Source: Mnemiopsis leidyi (Eukaryota > Ctenophora > Tentaculata > Lobata > Bolinopsidae). From it: DNA of 56,266 nucleotides. The stretch covers positions 154,986 through 211,251 of the forward strand of contig JH153812.1 of the NCBI GenBank assembly GCA_000226015.1, given 5' to 3'. The notes below the pieces were generated by a model. It saw nothing but the letters and a program-made list of their open reading frames with translations. It did not search any database and was not told the DNA's origin. Below, in pieces: positions 12,704 through 26,300 of this stretch; the first letter of the stretch is position 1, and each line of letters begins with the position of its first letter. The translations under genes were made by a program, and so were the position numbers.

Positions 12704-15700
12704 ATGAACACTGAAATCTACGTCTTTTTTGCCTTTGGGATCCTGGCTATGATAATCAACATAAGTTTCCTGACGGTCACACTTTTAGTTCAGGTTGGTG
12801 ATGTTCTGTTGTTTTTACTTTGTTTGTTTAGAAAACTTGCAGCTGCGACGAAACTTTGACTTACGTCGCAAATTTCATCTGTCGTATCTTATTTTTTTGT
12901 CAACCTTGTAAATGTTTGTTTATCTTGTATAAACAGTAAAGAGGCTTATTTATCCAGTATTCTGCAACTTGTGATGCAGCATAGGTAGGATTATACATAT
13001 ATCAGTTAGAACTCCAGCTTTAGTTAAGAGGCTTTATTGACCCGATCTTATAATCCAGCTTGGCTAATATTTTTCGTGCATCATAGCTGTTTTTAACTGA
13101 TTTAATCTGAAAAGTCGAAATTTTCAAATCGTCTTCATAAGAAACTTTGTGGCGCATATTTATCATTATCCATCGAATTAACAAATATTTCTGTTTCTTG
13201 AGTGCTGACAATGTATGACATACTGACTTTCAGAGAGGAAGAAAGTCGGCTAAAAGGAAGAAAGGGGTCTTCAAGATGATGTACATAACCTTGCTGTGTA
13301 GCAACTGTGCCATGTTACTCGCTCCTGTCATACGCTACTGGGCCTCACAACGCCAGGGGTACAGCGAGGTAGTTACTTTTTCCAGAGTCTCGGTGTAATG
13401 TTTAACAGCTTAGCTTTTTCCAGAGTATCGGTGTAATGTTTAACAGCTTAGCTTTTTCCAGAGTATCGGTGTAATGTTTAACAGCTTAGCTTTTTCCAGA
13501 GTATCGGTGTAATGTTCAACAGCTTAGCTTTTTCCAGAGTCTTGGTGTAATGTTTAACAGCTTAGCTTTTTCCAGAGTATCGGTGCAATGCTTAACAGCT
13601 TAGCTTTTTCCAGAGCTTAGTCTCGGTGTAATGTTTAACAGCTTAGCTATTTATGAGCTTGGTTTTCTAGCATGGTTTAAGCGTTTCTGAGCTTGGTTGC
13701 AACAATTCGAGTAAATTTTAAAAGGGGTCCAGAATTTACTCTCACATCTTGACAGCAGAACTTAGCTGAAGATATAAGATTTGTTTTCCAGCTACAATTC
13801 ATCATACTTACCCTATAAAAGTATATACCTAAATCCAACAGCTAAATCTTCTAACAGATATGGTGTGTCCTGATCAGCTATTTGAGTTGGATCAGCTGCA
13901 GTGTCAACGTCTGTTCCATCCTTCTTATCAGTATAGACCGGTTTTTAGCCGTCATGAACCCTTTCAGATACGTACAGCTCATGAAAGCAGGTCAGTGGGG
14001 TTAAAATGACTTACTGCAGATGCCTTACTCATAAGTACTAAAGTACTTTTGTTCTTTGATTTTGGCTCAGTCCTGTTAGCATTTGTGAAGTTAATTTATT
14101 TCTGGCTATGTTTGTACGCTTGTCGTGAGGTTTGTTTGTACACAAGTGAGTGCTAAACGCGATCACTAAAAAACGTGCTCCGATAGTACAGTAGTTACTT
14201 ATTACTTAGTTACCTGAAATAACCTCGTACTCTAGTTTAACCGCTGAAACGCGTACAGACATTTGATTAATCATATGAGGCAGCTCAGTATAAACTGTAA
14301 TTTTATTAATATAAACGATAAAATGAACAGCTGCAATTACTTACTGTTAGGATTAGTCTTTAGAGTCTCTCTCAGAGGACTATTATAAACAGCTTAGGGC
14401 GGGCCTATCTAGTCACGTACCGTACCATATATACTTTGGCACCTGTCAACGGCGACAATTATGAAATAATGTGGGCTTAAGGCGTGTCTATCTTTAAAGC
14501 CCAATGCGAAATTGATTTTGTCAAGGCACTTTTTCAAGAGACTTCAAGTGTCAAAGCAGAGATTTTAGAAATCTCTGGATCTTTCATAAAACAAAAATTA
14601 GAGAACTCGTCAGTGTTATTTCAGGTAAAGTGATAGGATTACAGCTAGGGGTCGTTCACATATGACGTCATCACCTAGAGGGGCGGGAGGAGGTTTCCAA
14701 ATGATGACGATTGATGACGAGGGGGGACGGGGGGTTTGGCCAATGATGATGTCATCAATCATTTTTAAGGATTTATAGGATTTTTTGAACATATTTGATT
14801 TCTTTCGAAAATTTTTATCAGAATTTTACAAAATCAGAAGGAAGATTTTCAAGTAAAAATTCTGATTCAGAAATCTGGTGAAATACTGTGTTTTCACTGA
14901 CTTAGTAAGAAAAAATTCAAGAATTACTGCAAATTAAACCAAAAATCAAAGTTTTTTAAATGAAGTAGGGGGGGGGGGTTCCGACTGTGATGATGTCATT
15001 ATTATTATTATCTGACATTTTGGGGGGGGGGGGAGTTGTCATGATGACGAATGATGACGGAGGGGGGGAGAGGGGAAAAATTACCGAAAATTTGCTGACG
15101 TCATATGTGAACGACCCCATATTTCAGGTAAAGTGATAGGATTACAGATAGTGATATTTCAGGCAAAGTGATAGGATTACAGATAGTGTTCATGGCGTGG
15201 AGTTTTATCATGCCTCAGTTGGCGGGTAGTGAGAATGATAAAGAGAGTAAGTCAAAACTTCATGAACTGAAAAGAAATAAGGTTGTTTCCTCATTTGTGC
15301 TATCACCCATTTTAATTACTTTGGCGAAGTAAATAGTATTATGCTACTTAATACTTTACTTAACAAAAATTCTAGAGAAAGTAAGAATTGTTCTTAAGGG
15401 TTTCTGATTTCCAAATTCAAAAGATTGCCAAACAAGTTAGGTCTAAGGGAATTACACATCTAATCGGTTGGACAGCTGTGACTATAAACCTATAAAAATT
15501 CGTTAATCTCAGTTCCTGCACTGACCCAACTAACTCTTTCTCTCTCTCCTTTCAGGGTACGAATACATTCCTCAACTCAACTTCTGCGTTCCGACCGACA
15601 ATAAAGCACTGTTCCACGCGTGGTATCTCATATCCTACATATTTCCTGCTATAGTGGCTGTCTCTTTGAACGGCTTCATCATGAGATACCTACGTAAGAC

Positions 15701-18171
15701 TTATAAGAGTAATAAATATATAGAAATGAATATAGAACACTACATGTGGGAACTGGGAAGGTATCAAACCTTTTTTGCACGTGAGAGCGTTCCGCGATAT
15801 TGGTTTGTCGTTCCTGGCTTCTTATTGGTCAATCGCTGATACAGGTCAGAACGAATTTACAATACCTCCCCATGACTACCGTTTCACCTTAGTTTTACAT
15901 TAACTTACAAAATTGTAAGATACCACTATTTTAAGTTAGTTACGTCCATGATCAGCTCATGTAAGTTTTGCCAAATAATTTTGATTCTTGACAGTTGATT
16001 ATAGTCAAATGAGCTGTCTCAGATTCACGGTTCCATCATAAATATTTATTTAATGAGCAAGTTTTCTGTTAAAGTGCTATTTTCAACCGTCACTTCAATC
16101 CTCAGTTCGAAGGTTATCAGTGTTTACTGAGAGGATGGAACACCGCCGACAAGTAACAGAGAGTAGAAGCGGAAACAGTTTCACGGGGGGATCACCAACA
16201 GTGGGCAAACCCTCTGACTCCGCCGGCAGTTTCACTTTATCCAAATTCTCTAATAACGCTTGGAGGTTAGCTCATTTTGTCGATTCCTAATTCTCTCAAA
16301 ATGTCGAAAACTATTGCCATGTGACTAGTTAATTTCAATTTGAGAGACTTTTTACCTGGTTGTTTTTTAGGATGACATAACTTTCAACGAAATATGAACG
16401 GAAGCCTTTTACCCAAAAACCATACATTTCCTTTTATAGAAGGAGGTTTTCGGTGGCCTGGCAAGATCTAGTTCTAAATGTCGAGGAATCAACCGGCGAA
16501 ATGAAACGCCGGGTTTCCAGAAACTACAGCCACAGGAGAAGTAACTCTCAGAAAACCCAGGACATTTCATCAAACGGTGGTTTAGAAAACGGCCACCAGT
16601 TTGAGGAAATTAGTCAGTGGTCATTAGAGAGGTATGCCTCGTACTTGAACTTCATGTTTGACACCGAATGCTCGAAAGGTTAAAGAATCAAGCATGAAAA
16701 CTGGAAAGGTGCTTGAGACATCCTATGATTGGTGTTTGCGAAATTGGGTAATTGGATGTCAACATTAATTGTCATATGCTGTAGAGCTGTTCCCCTGAAT
16801 GATCATGGAACGCTATCGTGTTTTGTGTTGGGATTGCACCTTATTAAGCATGCTCGACGCTCGTTAAGTTGCCAGATGAGTTTTAAGTCGGACGACATAA
16901 CCCTAAAGCATGTTTAACTTTAGACGGTCGGATTGGGCGATCATTTATCTCCTGACATGAGTCGCGTTTGTTGAACTGATCGTTATCACTGCTTTTAATC
17001 GTATGATTGCGCTTATTCCACGACAATGGCTATGAAAAATTTCTGAGAAACTAGCGTATCGATAATATTGGCTCGGAGTATGCCACTAGAACAACTATGG
17101 TCTATGGTAATACTGTTAAATGGTTGCATGATGCGATTTATCTGCGAAGGATTCATTAGAATAATTACGCATCTTTCTATTCCAATCATATGAGTGATGC
17201 AATGCTCCAGCTATCACAACAATCTGTAAAATCCTTGAGCCTTACAATTAGATAATGTAAGCCGTGCTTAGAACTCTCCTTTCAGCATGATAGTGGGTCG
17301 AAAAGGCTCAAGATCGTCTCAATATACGACTACGCAAATGGCTAGTGTAAACAAAAGCAGCCAAGATTTGGACATCAAGCCTGCTAAAGCTACCTTTGAG
17401 GTTCGACCTTTTTCAATGTAATTTGTGACGCCCTTAATCATTGGACCTATTTTAAACAGGTTTTTAGGGGATTTGCTACACTTTTTTGTTGTTACAGATT
17501 ATTTAACCGACCCACCTTACACCTAAATCACCAAATTCAATGACCAATAGAGAAAAGGAAGGGCGACAATCACACATGCGACAATCACACATGCGACAGC
17601 GTTTGTTTCATGAGAAGTTAGAAAACAGCCAATTTTTATAATAGAGCAACGCTACCACGCCATAAACTATTTGAGGCCCCTACCTAAAAATATCGTTCTC
17701 AGTAACCTCGTTACTTCTTCCTCACCCAGTCAACCCCTGCAGATGGAGACACTCCAGCTCCGATCAGAAGAACCACGCCGTTCCCCGTCCTGCTGCATCA
17801 GCTACTCGGGAGGAGAGGAGATCTCCTCATCACCCCTCTCTCCCAACTTCCTCAACATCAACCCTCCTCCCACCCTCCGTGGTACGCCCTTCTCCCCCGG
17901 AACCAAGTCAGAAAAGTGTGTCCGCAGACAGTTTAACGTGATCTTGAAGACAATAACCGGTTGTGTAGCCGAGTTTGTCGTTTTTACCCTGGTGTCGACT
18001 GCTGTGTATGTGATTTCAGGGATCTTGAGGATGGAGAAGAATCCGGTTAACGTTGTCATGGTGATATTGGTCCACACGATAGTCACGAGTGTTCTCTATT
18101 CAGCTAGCTATACCAGCTATTATAACAAGGCAGTTAGAGCCAAGGCGCGGTTTGGCCAGCAGAATTATTAG
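12704..18171 (+). CDS. rhodopsin-like (class A) GPCR, nine exons
   Basis: Nine phase-consistent exons (12704-12793, 13234-13368, 13858-13990, 15163-15246, 15556-15693, 16106-16265, 16440-16631, 17286-17400, 17743-18171) encode 491 aa. One transmembrane helix falls in each of exons 1-5. TM3 starts with WC (Cys78) and ends in DRF (102-104), the class A DRY equivalent; Cys158 before TM5 is the probable disulfide partner. Exons 6-9 encode a third intracellular loop of about 220 residues, rich in Ser, Arg and Pro, followed by TM6 (about 415-440) and TM7 (about 451-470). TM7 lacks a canonical NPxxY and reads TSVLYSASY, which is unusual. The N-terminus before TM1 is very short, so an upstream exon may be missing. 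The ligand is unknown. A seven-copy minisatellite lies in intron 2 and a MITE in intron 3. Confidence 0.85.
13376..13646 (+). repeat. 38-bp minisatellite in GPCR intron 2
   Basis: Seven tandem copies (six of 38 bp, the last 43 bp) of a unit with TTTTTCCAGAGTATCGGTG and GTTTAACAGCTTAG. The array begins only 7 bp after the exon 2 donor. Each unit contains TTTTTCCAG, a good splice-acceptor-like sequence. Confidence 0.9.
14618..15182 (+). repeat. triplicated splice-acceptor unit at GPCR exon 4
   Basis: A 27-bp unit, ATTTCAGGTAAAGTGATAGG plus ATTACAG, occurs at 14618-14644, 15121-15147 and (with one change, GT to GC) 15156-15182. The third copy is the real start of exon 4: its ATTTCAG is the acceptor used in my model. 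The first two copies keep CAG followed by GTAAAGT, so each holds both an acceptor and a good donor. The MITE at 14648-15118 sits between copies 1 and 2. Confidence 0.85.
14648..15118. mobile_element. MITE with 23-bp perfect inverted ends in GPCR intron 3
   Basis: A 471-bp element with perfect 23-bp terminal inverted repeats beginning GGGGTCGTTCACATATGACG. Subterminal regions contain long G runs (8-11 G, for example near 14967 and 15022) and repeated GATGATGACG motifs. No coding capacity. The target duplication is ambiguous (possibly TA), and the element has split a tandem array of splice-site units. Superfamily not assigned. Confidence 0.85.
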
Positions 18172-20308
18172 GATATCAATTTGATGTTGCATGGTGGTGT
18201 GTCAACTGTCAATCATGGTGATTGTTCTATATAAAGCATCGCAGATTGCTGTACTACAGTCTTATTAAAACTACGACTGATTCAAAATCGAAGGGCCGGA
18301 GACTAGAGAGAGAAAGAGTTGTGGTGTCTTATTTTCGTAAGATACTGGAATTATGGCTGCTGGAGACAATTTACTGAAAGTAAGGAAAACTAGGCTCCAG
18401 CAGATTTTACCTCAGTTAGTTCAGGGTATTCGTGTTATTTCACGGCGCGGATAGCGACTATTTTAAGTTTCGTAAGATCAAAAAAGAAAAATATTTTACA
18501 GGATTACATTTATCTACTATTACTGAACAAAGAAATTTATCTTATTTTTTTCCAGAAACTGGAAATCAGGGCGCTGGCAAGCGCCCGCGGCAGAGTCGCC
18601 TAGGATGAAGGACACGACCAATTGAAGGGTTCAAGAGAGGCAAAATATACGATTCCAAGGGCCAGAGTGGCCCTAGGACGAGTGCAGCTAAGTTTCGGCC
18701 TCGTACTTTGTGGATAAACACCTGATAAAGAGTGGAGACAGTGACAGCAGAAGTCAAAAACCGCCGCTTTGCCGCGTCTAATTTCAATACAACAAAATCT
18801 TTTTTTGGTTTTGAGAAATGACTATACTGTGCGATATGACTTTGAGCGCTTGTGTTGATTTAAACTAGGATATTTATCTACAATTTGCGTCAAATTCAGA
18901 AGTTTCTATCGGTGTTTATTGGAAAACACTACTTTTTAAGTAAAATTATAAATAACGGTCTTAGAAGTCTGTACTCCAGAAATTCGTCGTGTACGAAGAA
19001 AATGTGCCAACTGGTACACATTTATGATTTAATAGAACTAAAATAATATGTTGTAAAAGCTTACTTATCAGCCGTAAATTTTATGTATATTGTTTTGGTA
19101 ATTTCGATAGGCTTTCTTACTTTGGATTGAATTGGATATGGTTCGACAGAGGAAGATTTCAGATTTTCATAATTTAATTTTCTCCTCAAGTCATCATGAC
19201 CGAAACGACATGACGCAGCAGTGATGAAAAATTATAGATCGACGATTGATATATTCTTGTCAATCGTCATCCAACTGTATAGCTAGTTCATTTTTTCACG
19301 ATATCTGGTGCTTTTTGAGGGTGTTATTCTCGACAGTGAATAAAGTTCATTGAATTGGGATATTTTTTGCTATATCATGATAAATGATCTACTGTTTTTG
19401 TTCGAGATGGTCATGATTTCCTTTCTATTTCTATTTGTGTGGTTTCGTTATTGAAGGAGCCAAAAGTAAGATTCCCATCCTCGGAAGCGAGGATCGAATA
19501 AACCGCTCAGATGTTTTTATTTCATGTGACTCAAATTGTGGGATCACATTATCGTCAGCTGTTTTATCACGCCAGAGTGGGTTCTTTATACCTCATTTCC
19601 GTGCTTATGACTTATCTAAAAGTATTCGAACAAATTTTTATCATGCCTTATTACATATACACCTCTCTGGTAGAATATACTTTGAATTAAATTGATTGAT
19701 TTATGAGAGGAAGGTGATCATGACATATGCCGAGTGTTGATCATATGTGGAGTGTTGATAAATGGTTGATTAGTTCCATGTTGCATTACAGTTTGCTAGA
19801 TTTTTGTTGACATTATTATGCTGAATCTTGTTTTAAAGAAAAGTGTCGTATTCCTTGTCTATCACTCGGATTCGTTTCCATAGCAAATGCAACCATGTGC
19901 TCGGCATTGAATTTTTCATTTTGATATAACTGTGACATTGATTAGCCATGTAGTTGGTCGTGATGGAAGCACTAGTATAAGGCGCTGTCGACGGACGGCT
20001 ACGAAACAAAATAAGTCTCAATTTATAGTTTATCAGCTTTAATTGCTGTTATTGAGAGGGATATTTTCAATAATACTACTTAATTTGTCAGCTTTAAGCC
20101 TTGAATACATCAATACGATGGCCACCCAGGGACTACATGGCTTTTGCTCGCTCTACCAAGTCTCAAATCGTCTTCGAGTTTCAAAGGTCCAGCTCAGTGG
20201 ATAACAAGGATTAATCAGATCAGATCACATTAACCATGGGGGCTAGAATACGGAATTAGTTGATAAAGCTCATTAAATATAGAAGTCCCTAATAAAGTAT
20301 TATAGTCC
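18172..20308. other. region between convergent genes; no gene supported
   Basis: This stretch separates the 3' end of the first GPCR (+) from the last recovered kinesin exon (-). I searched the minus strand for the rest of the kinesin tail and found no convincing exon. The remainder is AT-rich with short uninformative frames. Confidence 0.5.
18264..18269 (+). terminator. possible poly(A) signal ATTAAA
   Basis: ATTAAA about 93 bp after the GPCR stop codon, a common variant of the AATAAA cleavage/polyadenylation signal. Assigned by position only. Confidence 0.4.
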
Positions 20309-20368
20309 TTATCCTGTATTGCAGTCCCTAATCAAGTATAGTAGTTCCCTTGAAGACTCAACACTGAC

Positions 20369-23300
20369 CTTCTTATCCATAGCACAGCTCATAGCGTTCA
20401 CCTCTCCAATCATGGGGCCCAGCTCGGCGATGTCCTGCTGCAACAGTTCCTCCCCTGGGTGGAGTGAGTCAGACAGACCACTAAAATTATATAACCCAAA
20501 CCCTAACCCTGGGTGGTTGCTACGAGTCAGACAGACCACTCAAATTATATTTTGTAAAGCACGCGCATCCTCCCGACATTTTATTCTCTATTCGCTTCGA
20601 TCCGAGTGAGGGTCGGACAAAGTCAGATAAATTATATTTCCGTTAGTTTCACCATGTGAACCCAATCAAAATTAAATCCCTCGAAATAGTTGCCAAGTTT
20701 GGTGTGTCTACTAAAAAATCTAATTTCTATTTTCCCTTGCACATAGTCTAGACGCAATGCCTTGTCGAATGGGATGCGCCATAACCCTATGATTTTATTT
20801 GTTACCCTTACTTTACTTGGGTGGCTGTGTCCAACCACCAAGTGTCGCCAGCCGAAGGGTCTTTAATGACGGTTTAGTTTGGGAAAGTTTATACCAAATG
20901 ACATAGTACATACGGTACTCGCTCGCGACTTTGCTGCTTCGTAACAACTACTTAAGCGTAAGCTCTCAATGACAGTTTTTTGTGCATTTGACTGTGTTAA
21001 CCGGGAAGATGCAGAGTTCTGACTAACAGAGCGTCAAGGACCCTCACACCGTAGCTGGGGGGCAGGAAGCTGCAGAAATTCGAGCACGAAGACCAAAACA
21101 CTTCGACCGACTATAGAGGTGCAGGTTTATACATCTTCATCCATGTTTGAAAATGCTAAAGTTAGTGTGTCAACATTTTTCATAATATCTACACTCTACA
21201 GGCTACAGGGCTCTATCTGTTCCCCATCAGACTGATTCATTCCGTGTATGTTTAGCCTTAACTTGATAATCCTTTTAAATTTGAACATTTGTCGATGGTT
21301 TCGATTGACTTGGCCACTCAATTTTGAATTAAGTATTTTTAGCAGGTCAAAACCTTTTAGTTTCACTGTAACACGACACATTATCATATAAGCACCATTC
21401 TTAAACAATGAGTATCCTACATCTTCAAAACTTTGGAATACCGTACCTTTTTGAGCGTCATCCCCACTACCTAGGTTCTGGATCTCTGCCATGGCGTCAT
21501 GGTAGGTAAACTTGTGGTACGTGATCCCGGCTTTTTCAGCAGTTTCTCGCTCTCCGGGGTTGACGACAGTGAACATGTTGTTAGCTCCCAGCAGCAACCT
21601 GTTGTGTGTGAGTTTTTGTAACAAACATGAATTAGCAAGACGCTAGTATTGTGTCAGCCCGGGTGTCCACCCTGAGAAGCACATACGTGCATTTTAATAA
21701 CTTGACTCTAACTTAAATGATGATATTACTTCTACAGATTGTATTGGGTTGCTTGGTGGTCAATTTGATACATCACTTACAGAGTCATTGACGGAGTCCA
21801 ACTCCTTCCCATGAAGAAGGTGCTGATATCGGAAATTAATATTGACCACTATTGCTGCCGATCGTTACCCGAGAAGTTCTTCCACTATTTTTGATGAGGC
21901 CAATTTGACGCAGAGCCCAGTTTATAGCAGTTATAAGCTCGAACTTTAAAGTTTGCTTCGATATACAGGTGGTGGTAAATGAAATTGAGCTCATAAAAGT
22001 TTAAGTACGATTGGCGCCCAGGATCGGATTGGCAATATCATTATTGAATCTGACATTTCAAATAGCCAACTTTCTCCTTCCATAACTCATAAGTTCTACT
22101 TTCACTTTACTGTTGACCCACTAAAACGTGCCAGGCTAACCTTGGCTGCCAACTATTTAGGTGTGAGCAATGCACCGTAAATCGCTGTTACTCCACTAAG
22201 CGCTGGATGAATGAAAAACTATCAACTATGGACTTTTATAGATTTGATACTGTTGACTTCAAGATAGGTGTCAGGTACCTGTCTCCATGCATTAGTTCTA
22301 GTTTCCCTGATACGTATTCTCCATTTACGTAGACTTTAGCTTCGTCAGTCACCACCATGAGCAGCTTTCCTGAAACACAGATCTCGAGTCATTGATGATA
22401 AAAAGACGATAAATTTTGCGATGATTATTCATGGAAAATGGAATATTTTCTTAAACCGTCAGATTAACTGCGTTTCTCACTTATTGTAACAACAAAATGA
22501 TAATCACAACATTTATCGTCCTTTTTTAACAGAGTTCCAAAAAAGGCAAGAGATCGAGAAAGTCATTTACGTATTCTCTGTTCGAAGGGCAACCATGTTA
22601 ATTATACACCCTCAGCTGAGCCCAACAAGCTTGCAGAAGTAATTAAAAGTAGAGTTCTCTTTTTTTCAGTCTGTTTTATCATTTGACAACAAAAAGTAAG
22701 GAGCTCATTTCAACAAACTAACCATTCGAATGGGAGATAGTGCAGTGAGATGTTTCAATCTCCAGACCCGACAATTCTATCTCGTTAGGGGGTTCCGCCC
22801 CTTTCGCCCCAACCTTGTTCTCTGAGCCGTCCTCTGAAAGGTGTTGTTTGAATTAAACGCCCATGGCCAAGGTTTGCACTAATACATGATAGCAAGCGTA
22901 ACAGCCTGAAAGATCTCTTTTATTATGGAAGTTACTAGTTGAAATGTCTATAATAGAGGGTCACGACGTCACGAACAAGTCTGACCATAATTAGCTTATT
23001 TAAGAAGTTTATTGAACTATCAATTTACTAAAATTCAGGTCTGGTTTTCGGGGATTATTTATTACGTATGTTCTATCCAAGACAATTTTTGGTCAAGTTT
23101 CAGTTTATCCCCATGCTGTCCGTGAAGCATTTCTACTTTTTAGTGACCAGTTTGACAACAACGCACAACCTTTAAGTCCTTGTTCATTTATAAACATTTG
23201 TTCATTCACTAAAGACGACATATTCCATTTTGAGTATGGTGAGAAGGGCTCGCGAATAAATGGCATTTGCACATATCGCATTGTTGTGAATTTACGGGGC

Positions 23301-26300
23301 CAAAATATCTTCGAAAATATTCACAGAGCTCACTCAACTTTGATATAATGGATTGAGTAGGAGCAGCACTAATTTGATGACTATGGCATGTTTTTCAATG
23401 TAATTTCATGTATCTGTAGGGCGGACAGTCCAAAAGTGACATTGAAATCTGCGGATTAATGATAAATAAAAGTTAAACGTTAATTTATAACCTTTTTTCA
23501 GCAATATCATTTATCCTAAAATGCTGTCCCAAAAACTTGTTCCAATTGCTTAACTCACCAAAAAAGAAGACGATCATCCCACAAAGTTGCTCGTCGTCGT
23601 TGAGGTTCATGATGTGAGGAGTGGTTGTCATCATTTCCTGCTTCCGTGACTGTTCTGCTTTCAATGCTTCTATCGCTTTCTGAGCTTCCTCCAGCTTTTC
23701 CTTCCACTCCTGAGACATACACTTGATTTTAGCTAAAAGTTTGACCGTTCAAGCAAACATAGAAACTGCGTGTGGACTTCACAATTACGAATATTGTAGT
23801 ATTGTTATAAGGATCCCATTGTAAATATTGTCAGCTCTGCTTTGTCCGATATATTTGACGGTATATTTGGTTTTGCCAAATCACTACCAAACATGGCCAT
23901 TAAATCATTAACTGATAATGTGAACAAGATTAGATTCTGTAACTTTTAACCTGTTCCATGCTGGCTTTCTCGGCGTTATTCTCATCCATCAGAGCCTGCA
24001 ACCTGGCCTGGACTTCCTCGTCAGAGATATCCTCCTCGTCCTCGTCTTTAACCATACTCTGGTCTATCACGCCGCCTGGAACAAGGCTTATCTAAACCCC
24101 AAGTTCTAAATACCATGGATGACATCTACAAAAGATAGTTCTGATGTTTCTCGTTAATGATAAGCAAAAATTCATTTCTTTGAGTGACGATATGCTGCAT
24201 ATATTTAGACCCAGCTTATGGTTGAGTAGCTGATGGCCACTGACTATTAAACCCAACAAGACTGTGACCCAGTGTTAAATCCATATTTGCACTATCCTTC
24301 GAGCAATGAAATTTGGAGAGGCCGAGTAAAAGTAAGGTGAATATTCACGTACGATTATGAACCGAAGATATATGGTTATAGGTTATATAGCAATTCACGC
24401 TGCGAACAATTAGGGCAGTATCATTGTGGATATTACAGAGACCAACAGTTCATAATGAAAATTGGAGGAGCACCAATCTGTAAGTGCGCCTTACTGTGAT
24501 CTAGTACATGATTAAATGGGAGCGATAATGCAGCTGTACCCAAATTATCACGAACATAAACTTGATGATCACGATCATTTCTCAACTTCTCAAGTGGGTT
24601 ATATGGAACGATTTGCGGGTTTGTAAGACTGAAGTGTAATTGTCATGTGCCGAAGAGGCTTAAGGCTACAAGTATCTAAGTATCATCATTAAAAAAACTG
24701 GCAGGAAAACACTTAGATAACAACATTGTCAAAAATTTTGACCATGACCATGAAAAAATCCTGATTTTTGCAATGATCATGGACGTAAGCCAAATTGTCG
24801 GTAAAACTGAAAGACCCACATTTTTCGTGATGTCTTACCTTCCAACATTTTCTTGAGTTTATCATTCTCCTCTTTCAGCTCTCGTATAAGCTTATCAGTT
24901 GGACTCTCATTCACAGTGGCTTTTGTCTTGATCTGCTTTGCTCGATCCGCTGCAAGGAGTAAAAAATACATTGGAAACTTTGTAACACATTACGCTCACG
25001 CCTCACATTAGCATATAATTAGCTAGCCTGGTTGCTAAAATAGTTGGTCGGCGGGCGAAAATTTTCGTCTAAAAGACGCATAGCCAGTAAACTTGTCCTC
25101 GGCTCGATTAGGTTTAGCAGTAACTGCATGGGAAGCTGCAATGCAGTGTAAAGCTAGCCTCTTTACTCACACAGTTATCCTTAATTTTTTAATTACTTAA
25201 CTAGCTCTTAAATTCTAGGTTTAGAGGCGCCAAGTCTTTCTTAAAGCAATATGAAGCAAGTTGACTTTTTCACGACGCAACTAGAAAATAATTTTCTGCC
25301 AGTTGCAGTCGGCCGTCGAACTTCTCATTCCATCCATAAGTATATAACCTGCTACCAAGAACTCAAGGAGACTAGGACATGAGACGTACTTTGGACAAAC
25401 CCTAGCTCCATTCCACAGAAGACTGAATGGACAACATCAAAAGTTCACAATTAAACATCGTAGTCTTTATGACTTTATGAACATTCTGCTTTGTCTTTGC
25501 ATTGCTCTAGCACAGAGATAATTAAATTAGTTTAAATAATTTCAAATTTTGCATAGTGAAAAAGCTACAACCAAGTTTACACGGCAGAGAAGAATCAAAA
25601 TGTTTTGCACCAAATTTAAGACCTATGTTTAAGGGTTGAAATTTTAATAGAATGGAAATTAAACGATTATTTTACGGTTTTTATGTTTTTGTGATTAAGA
25701 ATTTCTAATTTTTCTTATCAGAGTTCATAACTGTAAATCCCGAGCACTGCCATATTTCGTTATGTAGACGTTTTGTTTTAAACATTGATTTCGCCGATTT
25801 CTTTGCTTTTTGAATTTTGATCAGCTTTTGTTTTTATGATTGTTACTTTTCCTTCAGTTGTTTTACCCTTTTTTCTATTTCACATTTTGCTGTCCAGCTT
25901 TTTTTTTGATAACCTTTGATTTTTTGAGTAAAAGTTATCTGATTGAATATGTCACAGGCATTAACAAAGATTTCAAGACATAATTGTCTGGGAGTTGGCG
26001 TTCTGACCACCATCGTCGCGTCTTTTAGATGATATACTGCCACAACCATTTGCTTTTAGCATATTTCTTATTAGCTTGTAGCGTTGTGATGATATACAAT
26101 ATTCTGAATCCTCTATAGGGGGAGATTGTTGGATAAACAAAGAGAATTGTTAATTTCTTCTGAAAGGAATTAATCGTGTCGTCGTCATAAATCTTTGTCG
26201 TTCTTAGGAAGGATAAGGACGGAGTGTTAAAGATAGACCCCGGACTGACCAAAGTAGCAGGATATGATAACCTGGGTTCTGACAACTGTCACGACACTGG